From Serendipita indica DSM 11827 (lineage: Eukaryota; Basidiomycota; Agaricomycetes; Sebacinales; Serendipitaceae): a DNA stretch of 54,721 bases. The position numbers were made by a program, and so were the translations under genes. The stretch's first letter is position 1. Every line of letters starts with the position of its first letter. This document shows, one piece after another, positions 21,279 through 32,503 of the stretch. The notes beneath the pieces were generated by a model. The model saw only the letters and a list, made by a program, of their open reading frames with translations. It was not told the origin of the DNA and searched no databases. The stretch lies in the NCBI GenBank assembly GCA_910890315.1, contig CAJVGD010000033.1, positions 1-54,721 on the forward strand, written 5' to 3'.

Positions 21279-24051
21279 ATGCTCTCCAACGAAGCTTATG
21301 ATATCCTCATTTCCTCTGTAAACGATGTCCTTGCGTCGCGCTATATTGCAGGTGATTCAAAGCTTCGATCTAGACTTTGTCCAGCCCCTCTACCATGACT
21401 TCGGGAATATGACACTAACAATATTGCCTAGTCATAGCTTTTACATTATGCATTTATGATTGGTTCATTCTGCTTGCCGATGAGGTAGAGCTCCTTGGAA
21501 GATCTCGCTGGTCGCTAGGAAAGGGATTGTATTATTTTGTGGGTGGCTTTCGCCTACTAACGTCGCTCCATGCGGTTATCCTGACAATTCTGTAGGCCAG
21601 AATAGCAACACCTTTCGGCCTCGCCGCTGCCCTGTATCGTACGTTGCCATCTTCTGAAAACATCAACCTCGGTTTGACAGATGATGCTTACATAGATTTG
21701 ATACCGGAGTTACGTGATCATTTGTCACGAAAGGTGAGCATCGCCGATATCGTCGCATCGTCCAGCTTGCTCATACACCCGGTTTGCTCCATGCTAGTTG
21801 TGAGTACTCTTTACGCCTTTGTTGTTGGTGACTGCTGCGACAGTCCAACGTCCTTTTGCACTAGAGAGAATATTGACCATCCGTAGCTGCATCGCGTTTA
21901 CGTTCGCCCTCCCTCTTGTAGAGGTCTCATCGCTCATATCTAGCTATTGTAAGTTGAATTATGCCCTTATCATGCGCTTACCGTGTCAAAGGGCTACTAA
22001 TGCTTCGATTGGTGGCGCTGTACAAGTCGAAGCCCATCGTGGTCTATCTTCTTTATACCATCCTGATTCTTTCTTGGTCATTCACCACGATATCTCTGGT
22101 TCAGGCCCAGGTCTTCTTTGCAGGTATGCCGAGAACTTGCCCAGCCCCGTATCTCATTCTTTTCTTAACTTGGTCTCCCAGGAGTCGTACAGTATTCTAC
22201 GCTTCTTGGCATCTGTGCAACAACCTTGCGAGCGCCAACACTCTCACGGGTGTTCTACGGCCCCTTCTTCTTCGAGTTGACACTCCTCACGCTCACCATA
22301 TACCATGCGTGGAATGAGCACCGCTCTCAGAGAGAGATCACCAGGGTTCCTTTACTCAGAGTTCTATATCGCGGTACCGTTTGCTCACTACTTGCGATTA
22401 CCCACTGAGCCCCTCGCAGACGGTGTACTCTTTTCGGTCATTATGATGGGCGTTCGATTTGGAACATTCTTATTGTACGTACCGTAGGCACTCCCTTCAC
22501 ATCTGACAAACTCCAGTGGGCATTGCAACCCCTCACCCGAACATACCTAGGGATTTAGTACGTTGTTGATGGCAGTGCTTATATGGCTACTAATAGATGT
22601 TTAGCCTGATGTGGGCCATCATTACGGTTCTGTCGAGCAGGATATATCTGAATATGGTTCAACTCGCTCAAATGGATACAAGGGGAAGAGAACCAAATGT
22701 CAACTTTTACGAGTATTCAGATGGGTGTAGCACGTACAGTCACGCCCTGACGGTTGAATATGACGGCCTACCCAGTCGTCGACAGTCGGTCAATGCGCCA
22801 AATCCCCGCCATTCCTCTGGACACAGAAATATACAGATCTTTACGAGCACCGTGACTATGACGACCTCGGATGGGTCTTACAAGGTTATTGGAGGGCGAC
22901 AGTTTCCTTGCATTATTGGAAACAATCTACCTCCGAAAGAAGTCGTCGAGGAGACCAAGAAGGTGGATTTCGACGAATATCAGATGGATACTATTCCGAG
23001 GAAGCCTTCCAATGACAAGAGGCAGTCGTCCATCCAGTTCCTACAGTCTAATCACCTCCGTCGCTCTTCATCTGTCAGCGAGCATGAAGGTGTCAATCGT
23101 GCATCATTGGATATCACTAGGCCACAACCCCAGCCTGCAGCTCTGCAGTATGTCCGAACTCAGCAAGCAGATGAGAACTCCGGCAAGCTCTCTCCTCTTC
23201 CCCCCACTCCTCCACCAAAGCCACTTCGTACGCAGAGTGATACGCTTTCACGAACATCCGTCAGTCGACCGTCCCAAATTGTCAGTTCTCGCCATCGCTC
23301 CAATACTCAACCCATCAGTCCACCTGGAAGCGAGATCAACTTTTACTCTACATACTTCTCCGATGACTATTTTGTGACGGCAGATGATGGGAGACCCTTG
23401 TCCTTGAGGATGGAAGAACGAAGATCCCCGTCAGCCTTACATCTCAACGAACGAAAGGCGAGTCACCGCAAAATAACTTTTGGTGGCACCCACTCTAGGC
23501 TGCCGTTACCGTCCACTGTACCGGAGATGGAGTCGGTTGTCTCCCGTCCATCCCGCCTAGAGTCCCTTGCCGCGTCAGGGGGACTGCCAGCCAGAGCAGC
23601 ACCAGATCGACTTATACCACCTCCACGACTTCAAGTGGATAACCTCCCAAGACCTGGCGCACGACACCAATCCCCCTCATCCCCTTACACGACCACTCCG
23701 GCCACTGCAAGCACTAATGCACAATCCCCTGTCTCAACGGTGAACGTCGCCACGCCATCTTCACCCATTCAAGAAGAATTTCGTGTATTCACAGCTACAA
23801 AAGCTACGATAGGCACCGCGATCACGCGTCTCAATCCTCTGGTCGCATCCTCTAAGTGGACTTTGCCGTTCAGAAAGCTTGGTCCAGAGGTGTCCACGGT
23901 TGCCGCTGTAGATCTTGGGTCTGAAGGAGAATACGGAAAGCGAAGAAAGAAGTCGCACCTCTTCTCGGGGGTATATGTTGCCAATCCGACCAGGCGGCGT
24001 CGGAATACAGAGCCGTCCACGCAGACAGTTGGGATGTCGTTCCTGCCGTGA
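21279..24051 (+). CDS. DUF6533-type seven-helix membrane protein, copy B
   Basis: Same plan as copy A: start MLSNEAYDILISSVNDVLAS, first helix FTLCIYDWFILLADEVELLG, then ATPFGLAAALY, DAYIDLIPELRDHLSRK, CIAFTFALPLVEVSSLISSY, LLMLRLVALYKSKPIVVYLL, LLTLTIYHAWNEH, and a last helix beginning LMWAIITVLSSRIYLNMVQL. About ten short introns interrupt the membrane part, and the final exon (from about 22603) encodes a long disordered tail of roughly 480 residues, rich in Ser, Pro and Arg, with FPCIIG and TLSRTSVSRP and ending GMSFLP. The tail is far longer than the membrane part and carries many Pro-rich and Ser/Arg stretches, which fits a docking or phosphorylation platform (inference). Confidence 0.78.
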
Positions 24052-24631
24052 AACTTATGTCACTTCCTAACGGTGAGATATACCGACAATCCACATGGGC
24101 ATTGTCTTTGTTGATGATAATGTACAATTATTGAAAGCGGCGTCTGTTACCTTCTAATAATACAACTGTTTGGCCCTAAATATTTGTCCAGCGTGCAACT
24201 TGAATTCTTCCATTGCCGCCATGGACCGTCGACAGGAACAAACATCCGTCTCGACAAACTGAGCAAAGTCGTCGTAGCAGTTCATTGCCCAGAGCATCAA
24301 CTCATAAAAGATACATCTATCCGATTACCAGCAGCCAGCTGCCCCCATGTCCACTCGGATAGCTAATATGTTGTTCAACCAGAAGTGGCTAGTGTCCCAA
24401 AGATCAAGGGGTGACAAGGCTCTGTGATGTTACGTCCCTGGCCAGTCATTATCAGGTAGCTCACCGGCCCGTGTCTCTCAATAGCTATTTAGACGCGGAA
24501 TTAATAATCATCAACCGTTGCTAACGGTACTTGTAGAGCTACGCCTTGGACTCTTCCGCAGTTCCCTCTTGCCCGCCTTCCCTACCCGCCGCACGGTCTC
24601 CAAATCGCCCATATGTCTGGCGGTCCTCAAA
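24052..24631. other. Spacer and probable promoter of DUF6533 copy C
   Basis: No supported gene. The segment CTAACGGTACTTGTAGAG at about 24521-24538 matches a similar segment at about 21167-21186 before copy B, at a comparable distance (about 100 bp) from the start codon, so the duplication included upstream sequence. Confidence 0.5.
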
Positions 24632-26351
24632 ATGCTTTCCAATGAAGCTTACAGCACTCTCATTTCCTCCATCGCCGACGTCGTCGTGTCCCGCTATGTC
24701 GCAGGTAAATCCAAGTTTCTCCAGGTAGCCTTCTGCAATGGCCACGCTGGCTATATCTCACGCTAATCATCAGTAATTTCATTCACTCTCTGCATCTACG
24801 ATTGGCTACTTTTATTCGCCGATGAGGTAGAGCTCCTCGGAAAGTCTCGTCGGTCATTGGGGAAGGGCCTATACTACTTTGTGGGTGTCTTGCATATATT
24901 CTCCCCAGTGTCTGACCTCTACACTCTACAGTCTCGAATAATAACGTCTATAGGTCTGGCAACTGCATTGTATCGTACGTCGTCGAGCAATGACTATACC
25001 AATATCGCCCTCACGGACCAAATATTCCTAGATTTAATACCGGAGTTACACAGTTACATTCCGCGAAAGGTAAGCATCTTAAAAACATCGGCATCGTACA
25101 GCTTACCCATATGCGCGGTTTGCTTGATGGCAGTCGTGAGTGCTTCCTACACGTCTCTGTTACTGGTATCTCCGGTGACATCTGAACGTTTATTCGCACT
25201 GGCGAGAATATTGACCATCCATAAGCTGCGTCGCGTTTACGTTCGCCCTCCCTCTCGCAGAGGTCACGTCACTTATATCGAGCTATTGTGAGTGGGATTG
25301 CTTACTTTCATACACCTTGTAAGTTAACCGTGGCCAAAGGGTTACTTATGCTTCGATTGGTGGCGCTGTATAAGTCAAAGCCCATCATAGTCTATTTTCT
25401 CTACACAGTCCTTATTCTTTCTTGGGCATCCACAATGGTATTTCTCGTTCAGGCTCAGATCTTCCTCGCTCGTACGGCAAAACGCACTCTCTAGCCCATC
25501 AATCTGACTCGATTACCTAGGAGTCATCGATTACTTCCAACCTCTCGGTATCTGTGCAGTAACTCTCCGACCACCGACACTCTCATTGGTGTTCTATGGT
25601 CCTTTCGTCTTCGAGACGATGATGCTTGGACTCACTGTATACCACGCGTTCAAAAAGTATCGTTCTCAGAGAGAAATTACCCGGCTTCCCCTACTGCGAG
25701 TGCTATATCGCGGTGAGGATGGTTCTCAATTCTGGTAATTACCTACTTAGCTCTTTACAGACGGAGTTCTATTTTCAAGTATAATGGTCGGCATTCGACT
25801 TTGGAATGTTATCATTGTACGTATCGCTACTCCCAAAACTTTCTGACTGATGAAACTCCAGTGGCAATGGCAACCAATCACCCGAACCTACCTCGGAATT
25901 TAGTACGTTGTTGATTGTGGTTATCAATTAGGGCTACTGACAGACCACTAGCTTGATGTGGGCCGTCAGCACGGTCCTGTCAAACAGGATATATCTGAAT
26001 ATGGTCCAACTCGCTCAATTGAACGCACCAAATGCCAACTTTTATGAACACCCGGATGGTCGTAGCACGCACAGCTATGCTTCGACCTCTGAATGTGACG
26101 GATTGCCTAACCTTCGTCGAGGCTCGATTACTCTATCAAATCTGCCTCGTCAGGGTGGTTGTGGTGTCATGCACACCCTTGAAACCATGGAGACTATGTC
26201 GGGTCGAGATGGACCGTACAGGGTTGTTGGGGGTAGACGCTTCCCTTGCGTTATTGGAACCGACTTGCAAGCAACCGATGACAGCAAGAAATTCAGCTCT
26301 GACAAATACCGAATAGAGGGGAGTCCCAAAAATGGTACAAATAAACAATGA
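24632..26351 (+). CDS. DUF6533-type seven-helix membrane protein, copy C, with short tail
   Basis: Closest to copy B: MLSNEAYSTLISSIADVVVS, CIYDWLLLFADEVELLGKSR, SLGKGLYYF, LLMLRLVALYKSKPIIVYFL, LGICAVTLRPPTLSLVFYG, YRSQREITRLPLLRVLYR and MMWAVSTVLSNRIYLNMVQL. All helices appear present. The cytoplasmic tail keeps NFYEHPDG, GGRRFPCVIGTDL and then stops at 26349-26351 after only about 120 residues, compared with about 480 in copy B. Downstream sequence up to about 26770 still carries scattered similarity to the copy B tail (YLTADKEG against YFVTADDG), so the tail was shortened by mutation and was not always short. Whether the short form works is unknown. Confidence 0.72.
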
Positions 26352-26780
26352 CAGGGGTTTGGTCGGCTTGTACAATCTGGCCAACCCCTTTCAATACCTC
26401 GACACTCTTTATCACCCTAGGCGGGAGAACTCACGTGAAGGACGTGACAATCTCTCCAGTCAAAACACTGCAACGCTCCCCGACTGAACAGGACATCCCG
26501 TTCATCAACCATCTGGATATACTGGCCAGCGTTCCTCCTATTCACTTATTCCTTCGTATAACAACTTGATGAGGATTCTCTCAATGTGTCGCAGTATCTC
26601 ACGAAGTTCCATCACTCGACTGTCCGCCAGATTACAAACCATCTTTTCCCCAAGACTTGGGAGGTCCATCGAGAGCAGTATAAACGTTTCTCGATATATC
26701 TTCCCGGAAACTACCTCACGGCAGATAAAGAGGGCTCGTTTGGTGGGCGTATTCGTTGATTGTGGAATGTGCATAGTATC
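26352..26780 (+). pseudogene. Decayed remnant of DUF6533 copy C tail
   Basis: After the stop of copy C, fragments in shifting frames resemble parts of the copy B tail, the clearest being NYLTADKEG at about 26710-26740 against YFVTADDG in copy B. No frame stays open with tail-like composition. This is read as the lost end of copy C and not as a separate gene. Confidence 0.45.
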
Positions 26781-26913
26781 GGCTATCGCCTTCCTTACCA
26801 CTCGTTAAACGTGTAAATAATGTACTTTCCAACTAATATGCAAAGTTTACTTGATCTGTAAATCTTTTGACATCCAGGGCCGCAAGTACATCTTGAACCC
26901 CTCCATATCAACC

Positions 26914-27969
26914 ATGGATCCCCAACGAGCAGAACTCATGCAACAGGCCATCAGTTTTCTTTCGGACCCTCACGTAGGACACAATTTATATGCACTTCAT
27001 AGCGACTCACACCTTTGTTCATAGACTCGGTCGTCTACACTTGTCCAGCGGATACAATTTCTCGAGTCGAGAGGACTCACCGGAGACGAAATAACACGAG
27101 CAATAACCATTGCAAATCAGAGCATTGTCAACGGTGGTCAAGTCCCGTATACTGCTGGACCGGCTACCTTGCCTGGCCAAAACCCGGTTCACGTGCCGTG
27201 GGACTGGAGGGATTACTTTGTAAGTTTTCGACATGGCTACTCGACTCAGTGCTCAATGAATGTATAGATTGCTGCAGTCGTTTCGGGTTCGGCCTTGTTT
27301 GGAGCATACGCCATCGCAAAGGTAGGATGCGCTCTCTCTGGATTGATCAGACTGACATATCTTTTAGAATTACATGTTCCCTCACCTGAAACCACCCACC
27401 GTCTCCGCCTATGAGGCAGATAAAGAGGCACTTACCGCCCAGTTCGAAGCTGCTGAACAAATACTCAAGGAGATGCAAGCTGAGACGCAAGCCATGAAAG
27501 CAACTCTTGAAGAGCAGCGTGAAAAGGTGGATACGGCCGTCCAAGAGGTCACAGAAGCCGTGGAAGAAATGAGAAAGGGTGAGACAGAGGTCCGAGATGA
27601 GATGAGGGAAATCCGTGCAGAAGTCAACAATATGCAAGAGATGCTCCCAAAGGTAAGCGTTTGTGGGCCTGGTTATTGTAAGGCTCCTAACATGTTTTCT
27701 AGATGCTTGAACGCGTAAAGGATCAAGAAAGACTGTCGTACGGAGAGCTACAGCAAGAACTCAAGTCACTCAAAGCGCTCTTACTCTCAAGCAGAGATGC
27801 CAACACTTCTGCCGCGACCACGTCAATCTTTTCCCAGATCGGCAAGAAGCCAAGCATCCCAGCCTGGCAACTTGCTCAATCTTCGAGCGCCTCATCTACT
27901 CCTGTTCCGACACCGCCCTCGGGTTTGACGACCACTGCAACATCCGATGAACAGGTGACGAGCTCCTGA
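26914..27969 (+). CDS. PEX14: Peroxisomal membrane protein PEX14 (peroxin-14)
   Basis: Five exons (26914-26973, 27025-27219, 27268-27321, 27368-27652, 27703-27969) join in phase to 286 residues. The N-terminal domain (AISFLSDPHTRSSTLVQRIQ, FLESRGLTGDEITRAI) is the conserved PEX14 fold that binds WxxxF/Y motifs of the import receptor PEX5. A membrane segment (YFIAAVVSGSALFGAYAIAK) follows after the PWDWRDY sequence, then a long coiled coil (about residues 125-240) and a Ser/Thr/Pro C terminus. PEX14 is the docking and pore component for matrix protein import at the peroxisome membrane. Length is a little short compared with many fungal PEX14 proteins. It runs tail to tail with the golgin gene, 87 bp apart. 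Confidence 0.9.
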
Positions 27970-28056
27970 GCTCAACGAGCACAGTTTTCGGGAGTTATTT
28001 ATCATGCGTGTCAAATCCTACACGACCACTATATGCTACAGATTGAAATATGTTAA

Positions 28057-31000
28057 TCATACTTTGGCGATCAACCTTCTCGTCTCTTGAGGGCTGAACC
28101 GCAGCAAGACAGAAAGTACGCGAACAAGATTAGGCTGCGACACGACATTAGTGACCACGATTGAATATTTCCCATGGTACGCACCCGCATCTCTTTATGC
28201 TCAAGGAATTGAAGGATCACGTTGCGCAAGTACTCGACATTTACTTCCTCCTCCGGTTGACTGACTTCCATAGAGGACCTTGCCGAGCCAGCACTGGAAG
28301 CAGGACCAGTACCGTTGGTCGGAGTCGTTGCACTCTTTGGCGTCCCAGGTCGACCTATCAACGCCCCGCCACGTGAAAGATCCGGAGTCGACACGGTATC
28401 GTGCGTTGGCCGTGCACTACTTCCACTCCAGCCCACGCCAGGATTTCGCTGTCGTTCCAGTAATGCCGCTGAGGATTGCACTTTACGGAGCTCGTCGCGA
28501 AGCGTCTTGGAGGAGGTCAGCAAAGGACGACGAATTGGTCATGTGAGATACCTTGTTGCTAGTCTTGAGCTGTGACTCCTTTGCTCGTAATTCTTCGAGC
28601 TGCGTATTCAACGTTTCGACACGACTTTGAAGTTCAGAGGCCTCGAAGCTCCTACTCTCCAGGCTTTCCTTGAGAATGCTCACTTCGCTTTCTACTAGCT
28701 TGTATCGCCTCGTCTCCTCGAGCTTCTCCTTTTCGACACGGCGAATCCGCTCTTCGAGTTGCTCAAAGTCCTTGTCGCGCTGAGCTCGATAGTCACCAGC
28801 TTTCTTGCCCTCATTCTCTTGTTGATCTAATAGTCGCCTGAGACGCTCAATTTCTTGACCGCGAGCAGCAATGGTCCGAGACCAGCTCTCCTCTTGTTCT
28901 GTGCGGTCAAGCTCGATTGCCTTTAGTCGAGACTGCAGCTCGGCAATCTGTGCTTCCGATTTCGACTTGGTTTCCGCGAGTAACCGCGCAACGTCTGCGC
29001 TACTCGTAGCAGCTGATGAGCCTCGAGCCATCTGGCGAGGTGTGGAAGATCGTTGGGCATCTGCGAGCTCTGCAGCAAGCAATGCGATCCGTCCATCCTT
29101 CTCTTCTAGTTGGTAGTTGATCTCCGCTAGCTGGGCCTCAGCTTGAGTGGCGGTGCTTCGAGCTGCTTCTAGCTCTCCCTGACGCGCTTGAAGCTCGGAG
29201 AAGAGGGTCTCCTTCTCTTCCGCGAGTTGATTGAGTGATGCGCTGAGTGACGATATACGAGTATTGAGCGCCGTGACTTCTTTCTGGTGTGCAGTCTAAC
29301 CAACATCAGATTACAGAAACGGGAGGTGATGTGAAACTTACTTTAGCGGCCATGCCCTCGATCTCCCATTCGCCTCGTCGTGCGAGAACCTCACGCTCCA
29401 TTCCATCTCGAATTGCTGCTAACTCGGCCTCTAGCTGTGTGCGCCGCCGCTCAAAGTCTCGCTTGATCTCGTCCCGTATTCTCTCCACTTCACGCGCACT
29501 ATCGATGCGCACCCGCTCGCTTTCGGCCGTAAGGCGCTCGACTTCCACTCGAAGTCCCTTGAGCTCCTCGTCGCTCTTCTTTTCTCCAAGCCTCTCCGAG
29601 TCCTGAAGCGATGCAAGTTCTTTTGCATATCGTCTCGATCTTTTTCTGCTTTGACCAGCTTTGTACGAACGGTCTTGAGAAGGCTGATCGCTTTTGTACG
29701 TTTCTCTTCCTCCTCTTTAGCTAGACTTTGGAGTTTTTCGTTTTCGTCGCTAAGTTCTTTGACCTTGGCTTTGAGCGTATCCAAATCTGCAAGACCAGTA
29801 CTGTTTTTGGCACGCTCAGCGGCGATGAGCGACTCTCGAGTCGACCGCTCGGCATGTAAAAGGGAACGTTCGGTGGCGACCGTGGTCTCCAGAGATGCGA
29901 TTTGGGTCTCGGCCACTGCGAGCTTTTGCCTTAGAGATTCAATGAGCTCCGATTGGGATTGCGCTTCCAGCCGGTGGGTGTCTCGCAACTCCTCGATTCG
30001 TGAGTCTTGTTGCTGCAACTTGGCATTCAACCGCCTGACCTCCTCTTCGGAAGCCTGTTTCGGATATCAATCAAAGATCATTGAACTCGTATATCTTACC
30101 TGTGACTTGCGCTTGATCTCTTCTATCCATGCCTTTAAACCGTCCAAGTCTTCCACCCCTTCGACACCTAAGCTACCAAAGCTACTAGTTGGAGCATGTA
30201 GAATTTGGTCCAAGGAGCTACGAGATATGGATTGTGAGTGAGATCCTAGTCGTAGGAACGGTTCGCCATCCGGAACGGTTGGCTTGGTCGCGTTTGATTT
30301 GGTACGGACATGATGCTGTTTAGGTGGGCTCGAGGGAGGAGGCGGAGAACGGGCGAGTCTTGCTTTTGCTGCAGCCGCTTGTTGCTCTCGTTCGAGTTCC
30401 ATCAGGGCAGGGGTGAGAGGGTCGTCGAACTTGGATGAAACGGCGGAAGCGGGAAGGCTGAGTTCTTGAATAGGATCTTGAACCGATATAGATCGAGTTG
30501 CGGAGGGAAAAGGAGAAAGAGGGTCAGTGGGTTCGCTGGGTGGGAGTGGAGGGTTGGTGCGATTTGGGGGCGTGACTGGCTGCGCTGGAGTAGCGGAAAC
30601 AGCGTCGAGGATGGTTGATAGCTCTTGAGATTGTGGTTGACGCGAGTCTGGTATTGAAAGTGGGACATTTACCGGGTCGGCGTTCACGGTTGGAGGGGAT
30701 GTCGGCAGGGGAATGCTCAATGGATCGAGTACACTAGGAGGTTCAATGGTCCCGGTTTGACTGATGGGGTCGGGCTCTTCCTGTTTCTCCTCCACGGCTG
30801 GAATAGTTGACAGAACATTGCTCTCCTTTTCCTGTGCGAGCCGTTTTTGCTCTTTGGCCGCCAAGCTTGCTCTTAGCCGCTCCTCGAGACTCGGCTTTGA
30901 TCTCCTTTGGTAAGTGGAATAGCTGGCTTCCCCGTTTTGCCGTTGTGGGGATCCATCTCTTGCTAATGGATTACCATTCGTATTGGTCGGCCTGGAAGGA

Positions 31001-31059
31001 CTCGGTGAGGTGCCTTCTGGCATGACATTTCCAAGAGCTTCATAGAATCCTGAGAACAT
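28057..31059 (-). CDS. IMH1: GRIP-domain golgin (trans-Golgi tether, Imh1/golgin-245 type)
   Basis: Exons on the minus strand: 31059-30100, 30054-29342, 29295-28552, 28505-28185, 28134-28057, about 938 residues. The start MFSGFYEALGNVMPEG is a usual golgin N terminus; the frame upstream has only a TTG. A Pro/Ser-rich N-terminal third is followed by almost continuous coiled coil, then a GRIP domain split by the last intron (VEYLRNVILQFLEHKEM, then LVRVLSVLLRFSPQETRRL). GRIP binds Arl1-GTP and puts golgins on the trans-Golgi, where the coiled coil captures vesicles. Exon 30054-29342 is 713 bp and changes frame near TTTT at 29621-29624 (AAAA on the coding strand); one missing A there would restore both frame and exon phase. 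A sequencing error is likelier than a real break. Confidence 0.87.
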
Positions 31060-31395
31060 CCAGGAACTAGTACCGTCGGTCGCGCGGGTTTGTGAACTTG
31101 TGACGGGGTCGCCTACAACCAAATAGCGAGAAGGAACAACTTGATATTATCGGTGAATGTAGGACAAAGAGGGTCTGGAGTTACATAGTCATCAGCAAGG
31201 TACTTCCATTTCACTATGTAGCCGGCTTGGAACGCACCTCTCACAAGGAAGACGCAATATTCAGAGAGCCTATGGTTGTTCAAAGCCTTATTTGACAAGT
31301 AATACTGCGTTGGATGGTGTATCAATGTCGCCGTTGGCAAAGGCGATGTGCTTGTCAGGTCGAAGTTTGGTCCACAATCTTTGACCTCTTCCACA
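31060..31395. promoter_or_regulatory. Divergent promoter region, golgin (minus) and GcvH (plus)
   Basis: The start codons of the golgin (31059) and of the glycine cleavage H protein (31396) point away from each other with 336 bp between them. No other gene fits here; an antisense frame at 31113-31412 lacks support. Both promoters and 5' leaders must lie within this segment. I see no clear TATA box. Confidence 0.6.
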
Positions 31396-32121
31396 ATGGC
31401 TGCCCGGCTCATTCCTCGCGTATTCTCTGCAGGGTTGGCTCCGAGAGCTTCATTCCAATTTGCTCATGCAACTGCTCGCTCTCAATTCCTCTCAATGCGA
31501 GCCATAGCCAGTAAGTTGTGCAAATTTCGATTATCCGGTTTCGCTCACTCCTGGCTCGACTATCCTTTGCCTCGTTCTATTCGTGCTGGCGTGTCTTTTG
31601 TGCACATTCAACCATGAATCTGTCGAATAGCCAAGAAATACACCCCGGAACATGAATGGGTCTTATACGACGACGCGACAAAGATTGGCACTATCTCTAT
31701 CACCGACTATGCACAAAAGGCTCTGGGAGACGTAGTCTTTGTCGAGTTGCCGGCCATTGGCACCGAACTTGCCCAAGGAGGTCCGCGTTCCGTCCGAGTT
31801 TCGATTGGCTATTGTTCATATCCTTTTCAGATAACATTGGCGCAGTAGAGAGCGTTAAAGCAGCGTCTGACATCTATGCACCTATCTCTGGAAAAATAAT
31901 CGAAGTCAACAAGGGGCTTGATGATAAACCTGGGCTACTCAACGCGGATCCAGAAGGAGAAGGTACACACTATCCTTGGTCGCTTGTGATGTGACTCAGT
32001 GTATTTTTTTTTAAATCTAGGTTGGCTGTGCAAAATTGAAGCTTCAAAGCCGGAGGAGATTGACTCGCTGCTTGACGAGGCTGCATACAAGCAGCTATGC
32101 GAGGAAGGTCATCAGGAATAG
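31396..32121 (+). CDS. GCV3: Glycine cleavage system H protein, mitochondrial
   Basis: Four exons (31396-31510, 31631-31780, 31831-31962, 32021-32121) join in phase to 165 residues. The N terminus ([18 protein letters not shown]) is Arg/Ala/Ser-rich and free of acid, a mitochondrial presequence. The mature protein is complete: [34 protein letters not shown], the lipoylation site with its Lys ([14 protein letters not shown]), [11 protein letters not shown] and [20 protein letters not shown]. The lipoyl arm shuttles the aminomethyl group between the P, T and L proteins of the glycine cleavage system. Length and motifs match the family. Start context is ACAATGG. Confidence 0.95.
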
Positions 32122-32503
32122 TCGCGACTTTGTCAACAAGATTCAACACTGCTCCATGCAATGGGAGTCCAATCATAGATATTGGTGGTCTAAGGATCAG
32201 TCAAGGATACTGATCGGAGAGCCATAATTCGGAGCCTTTCAACAGGTTTGGATAAGTTTCTTTGTAATTCCTTCGTCATGCTCTACAGTTGTTTACCATG
32301 GCGAGCGGTTCCACTACGTCTTTTGATCGTGATTGCAGCCAGAGGTTGGCTCGAGTCTAACCAGCGTACTAGCAATTTGTATCAGCGAATAACACTCCAA
32401 CCTCGTCAAATTTAGCCGTAGTCGCCGCCTCATGTCTTCGGCACGTAGCGTAGCGTGGAGAGTGGCAGACATCGACTACATCTTGGAGCCATCCACTTCA
32501 GCA
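32122..32503. other. Spacer and 5' region of NACHT-WD40 gene 1
   Basis: Between GcvH and the NACHT gene. The frame of the NACHT gene is open upstream to an ATG at 32432, and the same extension with the ending [20 protein letters not shown] is readable before the second NACHT gene, so the two share their 5' leader. I used the inner ATG because both copies have it. Confidence 0.5.

Noticed and set aside
31060-31122. Start of the golgin at 31122
   Set aside because: The codon is TTG and lies in a polypyrimidine/AG context that looks like intron sequence. The ATG at 31059 gives the usual MFSxF golgin start.
31113-31412. Minus-strand frame of 99 residues between golgin and GcvH
   Set aside because: It overlaps the GcvH presequence in antisense, has no domain, and the golgin has a good start at 31059. 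I treat the segment as promoter.
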